Shown: positions 23,340 to 34,134 of the stretch, in pieces
How the letters are laid out: each line of letters starts with the position of its first letter
How positions within the stretch are numbered: the stretch's first letter is position 1
Assembly: GCA_019787685.1 (NCBI GenBank)
Contig: JAHNUO010000013.1
Coordinates: forward strand, 124,001 to 188,000
Reading direction: 5' to 3'
Length of the DNA stretch: 64,000 nucleotides
Source of the DNA: Chiua virens
Lineage: Eukaryota; Basidiomycota; Agaricomycetes; Boletales; Boletaceae
Notes under the pieces: model-generated
Databases searched by the model: none
The model's input: only the letters and a program-made list of their open reading frames with translations
What the model was told of the DNA's origin: nothing
Translations under genes and position numbers: made by a program

Positions 23340-24480
23340 TTCCTAATGAACCACCCCGATTCCCTGATACCCAAGATCACTAAAGGTAAAAGAGTCCGTT
23401 TTCCGACAAAAAGGTGAGAGCCGTTCGAACGAAAAAAAAAAGTTTGCCTGCAGCCAGATCAATGGCGCGTGGCTGCAAGACGGAAAACGAATGTATACTG
23501 GTACAATTGCAGATGGAAACGAAGATGTAAGCGCGACAACAGCAATGCTCGATTGCATGGTTGCAAGAGACGAAAGCATAGGACTGAAGCTTACTATGCC
23601 ACATAAGTTTACGTCTCTGGAAGACTCGAGGAAGAATACTCACAATGTGGGTGGCTTATGCGACGACACAGTAGTTGTTGCCCGTCGACCAATCGCTAGA
23701 GTTATCGGTCGGTATTTGGGCTGCTTCCTGGTCTGATGCAGCAGGAGCGTTGGATGCCAAGAAGCTGAAGGCGGAGAATACGTCCATTGGTGGGTACGAT
23801 GTGAAGGATGTGTCGCAGAGAAGTTGCAAGGGCCTTTGAGAGACGAAGACGAAGACTGGGATGACACTGACGGAAGCCATCTCGATAACTGATATATATA
23901 CGTTTCGCTTGGACCTCCGAATCGGCCGCAATCAGAGAGAGACTCGACAAGAAATGCTTGTCAAAATTCGGGTCTTGTTGCATTAGGCGGACATACCGGC
24001 GGATGGAGCCTATAATAGATTTTGCTTATTGTCTAGGTGCTACATATTACAGAAATGCCGGCTTCTTACCATGGGGACAAAGAGCGTCGGGCTTCTCAGC
24101 CTCCATCTGTGCCATGCGTCTCCATCTGCGAGAACAAAAAGAGTGTGACTCATTGCGAAGCCAAGTGTGAATGAATATGCTCGGGCCGAACAAATCCCAA
24201 TGCCATCATTTGATGCCAGTGCGAACACGGACGTCAGCCCTGCGACAGCAACGTGCAAAACAACCAAAATGGAGTGAACTAGGAACACGCAGGGGGGAAG
24301 CTGAGTCAGGTGGAGGTGTGGTGGATTGTCCGGTCAGCGAGGACCATGGAAGAGTCTTGGTCTTGTGTGAGAGCTGGACCCGAATATGATCGATTCTAAT
24401 TGTGTCGGGTGCACAGCCACAAATCATCTCCAACACTACGCTTGCCATTTTCGGATCATGCCGAAGCATACCACCTCATC
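23340..24480. repeat. Duplicated block, copy 1 (pheromone-bearing)
   Basis: This block matches 26110-27270 at a spacing of about 2.78 kb. Shared landmarks in the same order include a GCGCGTGGCTGCA-like stretch near 23465 (GCGCATGGCTGCA near 26227), the pheromone-type ORF, the 5' leader with GCAAGGGCCTTTGAGAGAC, and ACTACGCTTGCCATTTTCGG near 24434 (same string near 27240). Similarity is highest in and around the ORF and lower at the edges, so the ends are approximate. Confidence 0.7.
23656..23787 (-). CDS. Putative lipopeptide mating-pheromone precursor (CaaX: CVVA)
   Basis: A 43-residue ORF starts MDVFSAFSFLASN, continues through an acidic middle (SDQEAAQIPTD) and ends GNNYCVVA. Length, the MD-x-F start, the acidic processing region and a C-terminal Cys-aliphatic-aliphatic-X box together are the layout of basidiomycete pheromone precursors (for example the Phb/bbp/bap types). 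In those, the Cys is prenylated, the last three residues are removed, the Cys is carboxymethylated, and the N-terminal part is cut away, leaving roughly the last 9-15 residues as the secreted signal for a STE3-type receptor. Here the mature part would lie within about the last 14 residues (SSDWSTGNNYC). A TATATATA element (23893-23900) lies about 106 bp upstream on the coding strand. The sister ORF at 26434 keeps the coding frame and the CaaX box although the DNA has diverged. No receptor gene is in the window. Direct evidence is pattern only. Confidence 0.72.
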   Translation of the reverse strand: MDVFSAFSFLASNAPAASDQEAAQIPTDNSSDWSTGNNYCVVA

Positions 24481-26109
24481 TCAACTCACAATACAACCCA
24501 TTTCATGGCTCGCACTCGACCATAGCTCCGTTTTTATCATTTGCGCATAGACTGTGATCTGTTACATAATAGACAAAGATACGAGACGGATCTTTACGAT
24601 GTGTATTCCGAGCGTAATTCGAAATATCCCTTGGCAGAAACTCAACGATGCCTCACCAGCCCACCGGTACCTGTCTGCTGGACATTGACATATTGTGTCA
24701 AATATATTGAATTGTACTGAGTCGAAAGGCACGAGCCGGTGGTGAGGTGGCACGAAGGGACGAAGGGTGAGGGTGAGGTGTAGCTTGCAATTCGCAAACA
24801 CTCAAGGTGAGTTTCAAGAGATTAAAGGGACCTAAATACGCCAACTTGACGCGTACTAGTGCTAGTTAGTCATTTACAGTGGCGATAGTCCTTTTCCGTC
24901 AGTACATACATATTTTTTTTTTTCGTTTTCCAGTGAGAATATCCCAGAAGAACAGAAGCAACACCATGCTGTTGAAATCATTCACAGTACTTGGTTCGTA
25001 TTGGAACGGATGCCGCACCATGCTATTGACAACCTCAGAAGGTTCTGGATGATAATCTGGTTACATCGATGACGAACAGTTATCCTATCTGAAGCACGCT
25101 TCCAGAGATGTTTGGGTCAGGGTGTCAGACAGCAGCAACGACCGGGCTGAAAGGAAGCGAAATGAGAGCGGGTAAGTGAGATGGCCACATAGTTCACGAG
25201 AACGTTGATTCTCCAAGGGAACAATAGCGCTTGGTATGAGTCGTATGACGGCCTCACAGTCCGTAGCCAAAAATATATCCCAATCATAAAACCTCCGTTT
25301 GGGAAGGAACGGCGCCGGGGCAGCACCGAAACTACCAGCATGGTGCTAGGGCATTCTATCTGAACTGGAAATAATTCTATGCGTGTCAATGATTGGTATT
25401 GTCCTCGGCGTCACGACTTACCTGTCTGAACAACTTAAGCGTGGGCTTAGAGGCGATGCGTCGCTCCGACCAAGGGTATTAATGACATTACCGCAGAACT
25501 CCCGTCTCGTCAGCACGTCGTAGATGGATCCACACACTGCATAAAATCCTGCGTAACACTTGCTTGTGTCAGAAAAGTATCCGTCATGGCAGCCGCCCCT
25601 AGTCAAAATAGTACCAATCAGAGGCGGACGGCACCGGGATCATGGAAGCATCACGAATGTATACGGCCGGCACTAAGACGAGGGAGAGACCGGGAGCACA
25701 TTGTCATGGACACGGTATCAATGAACAACCTATTATCGTTATCAATTATGTATTCTCGGACTTGCCTTGGACTCAGAGGTGCCGATGAACACCTTGCACT
25801 TCGAAATGCCACTGTATAATCAATATAATATATGAAACAGCGGTTGCAGTTAGCGTCAAAGTGACGGATCATTCCTCGAAGAACCGCAACTCTTAATCCT
25901 ATCGGCGCGGCCGGAGGAATAAATGGATGGACTGGCCCTCTAGTATGTTTCTCCATCGTGAGCATCAGTGTTTACCCGTCTCACTCGACTGCGAACGTAC
26001 ATATCCAGGCAAAAGGCAAAGGTGTCGTATCGCTAGTATGTAAATAAGGAGGGTCGTCAATGTTACAGTGAATCGAAGTGGTAGCGCGGTAACTATCAAG
26101 GTCCCAAAA
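24481..26109. other. Spacer between duplicated pheromone blocks
   Basis: No supported gene. Short frames only, a T-run at about 24911-24922, and no second kind of CaaX-ending ORF that I could see. No seven-helix receptor signature is present on either strand. Confidence 0.4.
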
Positions 26110-27270
26110 ATCGGCCTGATTCCCATATATAAATTACCCCAGCAGGCAAGCAAGTGTCCGTCTCCAGACGAAAAATGTAAGAGCCATTCGAACGAACATA
26201 GCTATCTGCAGCCACATCAAAGGCGCATGGCTGCATGATGGAAAACGAATGCATATTGGTAGAGTTGCAGATGCCAGTGAAATTGAAAGATTGGATAAGC
26301 GTGATGACAACGATGCCCGATCCTGATAAGCGCGAAGATGGTTGCGAAAGACGAAGGCATAAGACTGTTGGAAGCCCATGCTAAATTTACAGTTCCTGAA
26401 GACTCGAGAAAGAATGCTCACAATGTGGATGGCTTATACGACAACACAGTAGTTGTTACCCCCTGACCAATTGTTAGTATCGGTCGGTATTTGGGCTGCT
26501 TCCTGGTCTGATGCAGCAGGAGCGTTGGATGTCAAGAAGCTGAGGGCAGAGAATACGTCCATTTCTTGGTTATGATGTAAAGGATATGACGCAGAGAAGT
26601 TGCAAGGGCCTTTGAGAGACCAAGACCAAGACTGGGATGACGTTGATGAGAGCATCTTTTGACACTCACATATATACGTTCCATGCTCCTCGGACCTAGT
26701 CCGTAGAAACAATTGAAGCCATATTCATCGATGAATAGACAGCTAGCGTGTGCGTCAGTCAGATTTACCGACAGACGGTCGGATAGAACTTGTTACATGG
26801 ACCTGCTTATTGTGTATGCTACCTTTGCAGTAATTCCGGCTCTTCACCATGGGGACGAAGAGCCGCTGGCTTCTCTGTCGCCATTTGGGACATGCGTGCC
26901 CGTATGCAAAACAAAAAGGATGACATGGCAAAGTGAGGTACGAATGCACGTGCACGTGAACAAACGCCGATGCCACTACTTGATACCTGGATGTGAACTC
27001 AGTAATTCACCATTCCTCTTCCGTACCTGGCCCTGCTGTCAGTTTTTTAACCCTGCATGTTCCTAGTTCACCCCAATATTTGTCTGCTTTGCTCAGTGAT
27101 GCTCGCATGGGCTAGCCTTGCCGCGGCGGTCTTGACAGTCTTTTTGTCTTGTGTGTGAGGGTTGAATAGACTCAGTATGGTATAGATCTAATTGTCTCGG
27201 GGAGACTCGCACAGCCACGTGTTGTCACAGCATTCAAACACTACGCTTGCCATTTTCGGAACATTTCGGA
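26110..27270. repeat. Duplicated block, copy 2 (pheromone-bearing)
   Basis: Partner of 23340-24480. It carries the second pheromone-type ORF, the matching 5' leader, and the shared ACTACGCTTGCCATTTTCGG string near its right end. Copies are in the same orientation. Confidence 0.7.
26434..26562 (-). CDS. Putative lipopeptide mating-pheromone precursor (CaaX: CVVV)
   Basis: A 42-residue ORF starting MDVFSALSFLTSN, with the same acidic middle as its sister at 23656 and the end SGGNNYCVVV. Compared with the sister, the central segment NAPAASDQEAAQIPTD is identical, while the part just before the NNYC is changed and one codon shorter (TNNWSGG against NSSDWSTG), and the last CaaX residue is V in place of A. 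Change focused on the presumed mature peptide, with the frame and CaaX kept, fits two pheromones of different specificity or two allelic forms retained side by side. A TATATA element lies at about 26671, at nearly the same distance from the ATG as in the sister. As for the sister, the assignment rests on sequence layout, not on experiment. Confidence 0.72.
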   Translation of the reverse strand: MDVFSALSFLTSNAPAASDQEAAQIPTDTNNWSGGNNYCVVV

Positions 27271-27872
27271 GCTCAAGCGCTCGTTGACCTCGTGCATAAT
27301 ACTACAACCTATCACAGTCTTGTTTGTACTTTACGTTCGACCTGGAGTGCCCCTTTCTTACTCACGTATAGCTCCAGGTTGCATCGGAGCTTCGATGCCA
27401 GACACCTACGTGCCTTCACGATCTTCATATTTCAGAGGTAAGCCGTGACCACTTATATCCAAAACAATAGGTCACGTCCCGACTTCCCCGCAGTGCTGTA
27501 CGCAGCAGACGTGTCAATCAGGAGAAGTAGAAATGCATCTTATTTTCTGTTCAAGTCTACTTGATGTCGTGCCAAACAGGTCCGAGTCATTTGACATAGT
27601 GCCGTGCATCCAACTGCGGTAATTGTCCATGAGTCGATAATCTACCGTGGTGAAACGCTCCGTTTGTGCTCGTGTCGGGAGCACCGCAATCAATGGCCTC
27701 TGGGCTTCACTCCGATTCGAGATCATCCAACTTGGCAATCGTATGTTATGATGGCATATACCAGACCGATATAGGGAGGTAGCGAGCATCCGCTAGTGAA
27801 TACGTCAATACAAGTCCCATGAGAAGCAAAAAGTGGAGTACAACATCATCGAAATACAGGCGTAGAGATGTG
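27271..27872. other. Intergenic stretch
   Basis: No supported gene. Contains the 3' flank of the minus-strand membrane-protein gene that ends at 27873 and only short frames. Confidence 0.4.
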
Positions 27873-28786
27873 TTAGCTAGTAGGCAAGGCATGTTGAGGC
27901 GCAGGAGATCCACCTCCCGCGACATGGGTGTTGTTCGTCGATTGAGCATCATTGTCCTGAGGATAGCATGGGGTGGGGTCCAGATGTGCGGCCCCACTTT
28001 GTTCGCCATTGACGGATGGCGTCACGACAGATTGTTCCGTGGGCTGAGGAGGCCCTGGTTGTGACCAACCAGCTTCCAAATATTTTGGTGGTCTGTCGAA
28101 GTTGTCATATGCAGGAAGGACGTCCTTTCCACCCCAACCTTCTCCACCAGGGCCAATCCGACGACCATATGCATCGGTATCCACAGCACGCACCCCGTGC
28201 GCCGCTGGGTGATACGCCGCTGGGACAGGCGCTAGTTGTAAGCCGTGGTACATCGATCGGTAATTGGAATCATCCGGAGGGTTATAACCGTAGTTAAATG
28301 GGGAATTGTTTCCCGTCCGCAGGAAATCGAAGAACGCTTGATTACGCCATCGTAAAATCATGAATCTTTTGGATATCATTAGATCAGCCTAAGAGCAAGA
28401 GCGGCATAATTCGGGGCACACCTGAGAAGTATAAACCCAATTACAATCGCAACTGCAGAAATAACGTAGTACGTCTCAAGCATAGCCTGCGTAATGATCG
28501 GAATTAGTGACATCGACTGGGACCAAGATTATGACTGACCGTCTCAAAGGCTCAGAGGTATTTCTTATCTGAATCCGCAACCACTGCGAACGAGCCGTGG
28601 TGGTAAGAGTCTGAAGGAGGAACTGCGGAATGTTGCGAGTGGGGGCAGTCTTTATCAACTTGGCACACTGGCACCGGACCAGACCCGAACCGCTCAATCC
28701 CCGTTGGCATCCGGTGATACACAACCACAAGTGCCACCTGAAACAAACAAGGACAAGCAAACGATGAAAGTAGCGCTAATGGACAT
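27873..28786 (-). CDS. Single-pass membrane protein with PPKY tail
   Basis: The well-supported part is two exons. The exon near 28484-28421 encodes AMLETYYVISAVAIVIGFIL, a membrane span. A GT-AG intron of about 57 bp follows, and the last exon begins RFMILRWRNQAFFDFLRTG and runs to the stop at 27873. The tail contains GGKDVLPAYDNFDRPPKYLE, where PPKY is a PPxY motif of the kind bound by WW domains of Nedd4/Rsp5 ubiquitin ligases, and ends in a Pro/Gln/Asn-rich region. I recall uncharacterised Agaricomycete proteins with the same span plus (E)KDVLPAYD...PPKY arrangement. The 5' part is uncertain: ATG at 28786 opens MSISATFIVCLSLF, a plausible signal sequence, but I could not join it to the membrane exon in one frame. 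If that start is right, only 24 bp separate it from the ATG of the divergent CNOT11 gene. Confidence 0.6.
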
Positions 28787-28810
28787 TTTGATACAATTTG
28801 GTTATGGACG

Positions 28811-30467
28811 ATGACCTCCTCGTCGCCATTGCCGACAGCGAGCAGGGTCAGCCCGGGCACACCAGCAATGGCTGGCTCGAGACTCTTTCCAAAGTCTTCA
28901 TCAGCCTCAGATATCTTATCTTCAACTTTTCCGGGTCAGATCAGTTCAGGAGACCCTGTCCGGGCGTCAGTTGCACACCTCCTAGTCCGCGCTTATACCC
29001 TTCCTTGTTCCACTGCGGCACAGGCGTTCTATCAGCTCGTACAGCCTACCGCGCGATTCCAGCTGGCGCTTGACGCGTTGCTGCCCCTTCTCAATTCTTC
29101 CGTCGAAGTTCGTACACCTTGCTTGCGCCAATGGTCTCTCTCTCACGTCACTACATTCATCTTCTGCCGTGCCTTTAGCTCGCTCAACGCATTCTAGTTT
29201 CATTTATCTTGTATTCGATGTACGCTCCTTACCCGATTTCACTCAACCCGTTCAAGTCTGCTCTGTATGCTACCTTCTTAAAGGAGAGGGGTTATGCCAT
29301 TAAGATTGCCGCTGAAAGTGGCTTCAGTGACAACGAACAACTAGTTTGGGTCCTTTGGAAAATCCTGAAAGGAGACGGCAATGATGTGCATACTTCCCTT
29401 TCCTCATGAGCCATCTCGCTGACTGTTTCTGTAGATAGGTCCATATTCTCCGAGCACATTGACCAGGTCCCCTCTTCTCCCTGAGCTAAGAGCATCAAAT
29501 TTGTTTTTGGACGAAGAGAACTTTACGGAAGCAAGCACGCCAGAGCAGTAAGTCATGTTGCTCTTTAGTAGTGATTTCCTTATATTGGTGTGACAGGGGT
29601 ATCTGCGTCATCACCGCCCAACAGGGGGAGGATGCAATGCCGGCTCAGGCTAAGTCTCCTTCACCGGCGCAGATCGTCGAAGAGACAGTGACGGCTGAAG
29701 AAGATGAAAGGAGGGAGCGGATCGTTCAAGGTATGAGGCTGCTCCTAGCAGCTCGCGACCGAGTACTCACACTCACGGAACAACGGGTGCGTGCTTTCCG
29801 TGAGACCCTGATATCAGATATCATACCATCTCTTCTATACGACAGATCCTGACCCCGACGATACCCAACCTAACGTCACCCCCTATGATAACGTCGATGG
29901 ACCTGCCATCCATCGTCGCTAATAATCCTAATCTAGCCTACCAACTTTTTTTGGCCCTCTTAGCCGCTAATGCTCAGCCACATGGGCCTTATCCCTATTT
30001 AGATGTCCTGACGAAGCTTCCCCCGACCTTGCCTTCTTTTGATCTTCTCGGCCGCCTACTCCTGGATACGTCCATTGTCACTGACCCCGCTACAGGGGGT
30101 AAAACCACCTTTGCTGATATCGTCCGCATTGAGGTTCTCGGACGGTTTATTCACGAAAGTATGAAATGGCTCGACAACGCCGAGAGAGAAGAACGGGACG
30201 GGCTCGTTAGTGACGATCGCTTTGCAAAAGGCGTACAAAATGTATGTGATTATCATACCGTTCTATTATGTCGACTTGGCTGATCATGGTGCTCATGGGT
30301 CCTCTTGTTTCTAGCTCTGTCGTTTCTATGCCTCTTTGTTGAGGTATTCTATCGTGGACATGGGGTCGGACGCGGACACGGCCGAGATGACCCATTTCAC
30401 GTTGCGTCACTCGAGGTTTGAAGAAGCGAATACGCTTTACCGCCTTTTGGCTGCCAGACGATTTTGA
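28811..30467 (+). CDS. CNOT11: CCR4-NOT complex subunit 11 homologue (CNOT11)
   Basis: Six exons can be joined in one frame: 28811-29107, 29179 to about 29382, then pieces beginning IGPYSPSTLTRSPLLPEL, GICVITAQQGEDAM, ILTPTIPNLTSPPMI and, last, LCRFYASLLRYSIVDMG, ending at the TGA at 30465-30467. The middle exon reads ILYSMYAPYPISLNPFKSAL, the NPF-type motif of the CNOT11 family (PF10155). The C-terminal half, MDLPSIVANNPNLAYQLFLA, aligns in order with the human C-terminal domain (VENNPLVAIEMLL), and the end SRFEEANTLYRLLAARRF matches FSRIREAAGLFRLLK. CNOT11 pairs with CNOT10 on the N-terminal part of CNOT1 in the deadenylase complex that removes mRNA poly(A) tails. Introns are about 50-70 bp. 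The start ATG at 28811 (MTSSSPLPTAS) is in the frame that continues into exon 2; another frame from 28805 is also open for 100 codons but leads nowhere. Confidence 0.78.
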
Positions 30468-31339
30468 GGGACTCGTACGGGGTTGCGTTGTACGTTCGAT
30501 ATGCTCGTCTGCTCACTCGCTCGGTCACCATCCATTTTGATTATGCCCATCGTCGTCGGTCGTTGTCGCCATTTCATGTTTCTCAACAGCATTATGTCTC
30601 ATGCACTTTTTTCTCTCATCGCTTTTTTGACTTATGAAGAAACTCACCGTCAATGCATGTTCCGTCTTCCACTCGTTTGTCCATGCAGCATACGTTTTCA
30701 CTAATGCACATGTCCCGTTTCGCCTTTTTTTCCCTCGTTACTCACAATGTACGTATGGCCTCACTAGCACTTACGAATCGCATCGTGTCCATGTCTTCTC
30801 TGATTCAATGGTTGCATGTTTGTTTGCACGAATGTTGCGTCCCGGTTATGCAGACTCTGGTCCAAGGCCATTTCGCAGACTTATTGTGACTGCCAAATTC
30901 CTTTCGCTGAGTACTTCAAGTTGGTGATCCGAGCCATCCAACCGACGTTTGCGGTGACGTATGTGAGAGGTTCGCGGGTCGCCGTCCTCCGATTCGGGAA
31001 TCCTTATCTCCGCTTTTCGCCCATCATACCAATATCCACGTCGTACTTGATACAGAAAGGAGGTGACGATACTAACCGCAACTCCTTTGAACCAGAAGTG
31101 GGGACCGCTTCCTGATCTTCAAATCGGGCACTCTCAAAATCTATCTGCGCAAGTGATCTCGACGGCGCGCCGGGACTTGATTCCACTTAAGAGACAAGCA
31201 AGCACGCTGCGCAACAGATCTGAAGCGTTCGAAGTACATTGATTGACGCCAATAACGATCTGTGAATGAATAATTACACTAGGAGGGTGAGATTGTCCCG
31301 CTGAGCTATTCAAAGTCCATCACTGTGAGAGCCAGAACA
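30468..31339. other. Intergenic stretch
   Basis: No supported gene. Short plus-strand frames between 30483 and 31115 have no recognisable domain and are probably the 3' flank of the CNOT11 gene and spacer. Confidence 0.4.
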
Positions 31340-31792
31340 TCATCGCTGGAGCCAACATAGCAGAGGCGTCCTTGTGTGCCGTCGAATGAATTCCCTGATA
31401 TTAACACCAGGGTCCCAGTCTACAGGCGAGAACGGGCTCAAGACAGCCACGCAGCGATCTTGGGTCGCGTCAAGCTCAAACTTGACAACGCCGCGTGGGG
31501 ATCGGAGCCTGAGGGTTTCTGCATGAAGAAGCCCCTCGAATACCCTTCTTCGCAGGTATCGTGAAAAATGTGTTGCAGTTTTCCTGATTGTGATCGGTGC
31601 CACCACTTCCACCTGCCGTGGACGGTTGATACAGCGTCAACTCGGTACAAGAGCCACGGAAACCATCATACTTCCATGATCGTTCAAGAACCTTCCACGA
31701 CTGGTTCTACGACGGAGTTTCGTATGACGGCAACAGGGCATCTGGCACAGAAGAGATATTCATACATTCGCTCGTGAGATAGGCGAAGAAGG
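31340..31792 (-). pseudogene. F-box-like relic, C-terminal part (split by an insertion)
   Basis: Minus strand: NLLRLSHERMYEYLF, then VAVIRNSVVEPVVEGS near 31700, and RGVVKFELDATQDRCVAVLS with FSPVDWDPGVNIREFIRR near 31440. These match, in order, AIRLSHEGVICG, VHIIRNSLVDPINGATSI and AIAHFTMDASQDQCTAVITP of the copy at 62 kb. Frames differ between pieces. The upstream half of the same gene appears to lie at 34135-34347, about 2.4 kb away, beyond an AT-richer insertion. Confidence 0.6.
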
Positions 31793-32675
31793 TTACCTTG
31801 CTTGACAAGGTCTCTCCCACCCCCGAAATTCGTGAGAAAGTGCAGCCCCTGTCTCGAATTGACAATAAGTACAAACAAGAGTACAACAATGAAACAAACA
31901 CATGAATGAAATACTCATGTCAGGATTCAGACAATTTCTCTAACCAAATCACTTGTGAGTGAGCGCCATGCTTTGCTGGCAGGGACCTTGTTTAGCATGC
32001 ATATGCTTTGGATAGCAACTTTGTAATACTTTCAATACACATGAATGTTTTATTTACATTGTGTGAAGCAGTCCATCGGCTTGTTCAATTCAGGGTCACA
32101 CAGGATTGTTTCTGCGATCAGCATGTGCTCTGTATTGGCCCCATGCTGCATTTGATGGCGTTTTCCTAAAGCATAAATATGATTTTCTTTATTGACGTAT
32201 TCGCAGAGTATGGTGACATGTCTGCAGGTGTCAACGTTAGTTCGTAGACAATAAAAATTGATTTGATTTGATTACCGTTTCACACTTTCTGGATACATTT
32301 TAGTTTGGTCAGCACTCATGATATGTTTGCATAGGTGGACAGTGCCTCAGTGTCTGTCTGAGATGTTTCCACTGGCGTTGAAGCATCAGTCAGCAATTCT
32401 TTTGTCAATGACAACATTTCAGTTGAGTTTGACAAATTAGCCTTGCCCTTGCCCTTTTGTATGAGTGAGGTGGTAGCAGGTACATCATTACTTGAGTTTG
32501 AGGGGTCGTGATGTGTTTGTGACTCTGTGTCGAGATTGTGGTCGATGTCGTCCTCGGAAGTGGAAGGATTAAGTCGGTTACTGTGAATGGTGCAAGTGAG
32601 TTGCGTTCTGCGCCGGATTATTAACATACTACAGTTTTTTTACTCGCGTTTGATTCATGTTCCACAGCAAAGTCG

Positions 32676-33257
32676 TTGGTGTTTCATTTTGCAATTGACC
32701 AGATCATTTGCATTTCAAATGATGCTGTGGACATGGATGTCATCTCATCACGCTCAGATAGTTCCATTGCACCATTGTTTCAATTTCATTTGTCATTGGT
32801 GATGAACTATTTGTCCACAGACACAGTTTTTTCGGCCTATTCATCACTTATATCACATCACATTGGATTTCCCAATCCGATGCTAGGGCTTGAAGCATGG
32901 TATACATTTTCCATTATGGACATGTATGCAAAGTGGGGTGAGTGCCGATATCAGATTAATTCCACTGAAAATACACAAGTGTTGTTTCCTTGGCCACTGC
33001 GAAAGACTCCTTGGATCGATATTATTTTGACACTGGCATCACAACTGGCACATATATTGGCTATAATTCAGCAGGCTAAAGAAAGAAAAGCACAACAACT
33101 CAGAGAAGATTGCTTGAACGAATGGCAGAGCTACTCTTCCAGGAGGCAACAAGCAACATGTGATGTTAATGCACCTGTAGTTCAGGAAGCTGGTATTGGG
33201 AGTTGTTACAGGCAATGGAATTTCGACAGAGAAAAAAAGATGCTCAGACGCTTGTAG
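32676..33257 (+). pseudogene. Element-associated ORF of unknown family
   Basis: An open frame of 193 codons reads, among others, MNYLSTDTVFSAYSSLISHH, PNPMLGLEAWYTFSIMDMYA and TPWIDIILTLASQLAHILAI. Its codon use is AT-richer than that of the surrounding genes. It probably belongs to the mobile element, since it lies inside the inserted segment, but I cannot name a family. No strong start context was seen. Confidence 0.4.
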
Positions 33258-33495
33258 CTTGAATACAGGTAGTGACTCATACATATCTTCAATTGCCGAC
33301 ACAAAACAAAATAAAAGATTCCTTTCGGGTATTCAGAAGAGCAACTTCAAATGACGCTCTTTCCATGCATATTTGTATCATTTGTGCAAAATTGTGCACA
33401 AGAAATGATGGAAAAGGATTGTGAGTTTAATGTTCATATGCAATTTTCGGCCAGGCCAGTAATGCAAATTTATTGTCATAGGTGAGCTCACACGA

Positions 33496-33962
33496 GTGTT
33501 GGGAATTCTACACATACAAAAGCACTTGGCAGCAATGACGAGTCACCCAGCACAACAACTGTGGCAAGGGATGTTGCTGTATGAAAATAATTTGTGTCAG
33601 GTAGGCGAAGATGCAGAAGATTGTATATGCTCGGAATGCCTGCACATGTTAGCCAAAGATCGGTTACCGAAATACGCACTGGCCAACAAGATGTGGATAG
33701 GGGGTGTTCTGTTTCAGTTGTCAATGTTGACATTTCTGGAGGAGCTGTTGATCGTGCATCACTACCCAAAGTCATCAAGTTATTTCCAAAGGAGGGTAGA
33801 AACATCCAAGCGAGCAACTTACAAAGGGCAATCCGTGGCAATGTAACGTTATATAACATGAACACGGATGATGTTGTGTGGATGTTGGAGGGCCAATTGA
33901 TGCCACAGTTGCCTATATCATTGGCCTTATGTGTCATCACCATGGAAACCGGAAGCGGATAA
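33496..33962 (+). pseudogene. DUF6570-like fragment, frameshifted
   Basis: Frame 1 (33496-33846) has C-x-x-C-x-x-x-L followed by LPKYALANKMWIGGVLFQLS and LTFLEELLIVHHYP. Frame 3 (33594-33962) then carries SLPKVIKLFPKEGRNIQASN, LQRAIRGNVTLYNMNT and VVWMLEGQLMPQLPISLALC. Put in order, the two frames give the layout of the DUF6570 domain found beside Helitron-type helicases in fungi: a cysteine pair, ALANGLWIG-like segment, then RGNV and L-M-P-Q-P-P. The switch of frame lies near 33740-33770 and shows decay. Confidence 0.5.
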
Positions 33963-34134
33963 GGTACAAACCATGTAGACTTGTCTCACGATTTCTCAGG
34001 TAGAGTGACCTTGCTAAACAAGGTAATAAACAAGGTAATGTGCTCTACTCACTCATTTTCAACCATTCCCTACTCTCCTTACAACTACTCTTATTTATTT
34101 TCAAACCACCTCTTTGATTATACTATAGTATCAA

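Noticed and set aside
24068..24082. ACAAAG word upstream of the first pheromone-type ORF as a pheromone response element
   Set aside because: It is not an exact match to the known ACAAAGGGA-type site, and the position is not shared clearly with the second copy.
24040..24288. Hydrophobic minus-strand frame near the pheromone block as a possible receptor piece
   Set aside because: Only one stretch is hydrophobic, there is no STE3 motif, and the matching region of the duplicate (26755-26976) does not keep the frame.
28552..28860. 102-codon minus-strand frame with a signal-like start overlapping the CNOT11 start
   Set aside because: Its upstream part runs into the CNOT11 coding exon, and no splice joins it to the membrane exon in one frame; kept only as an uncertainty in the PPKY gene entry.
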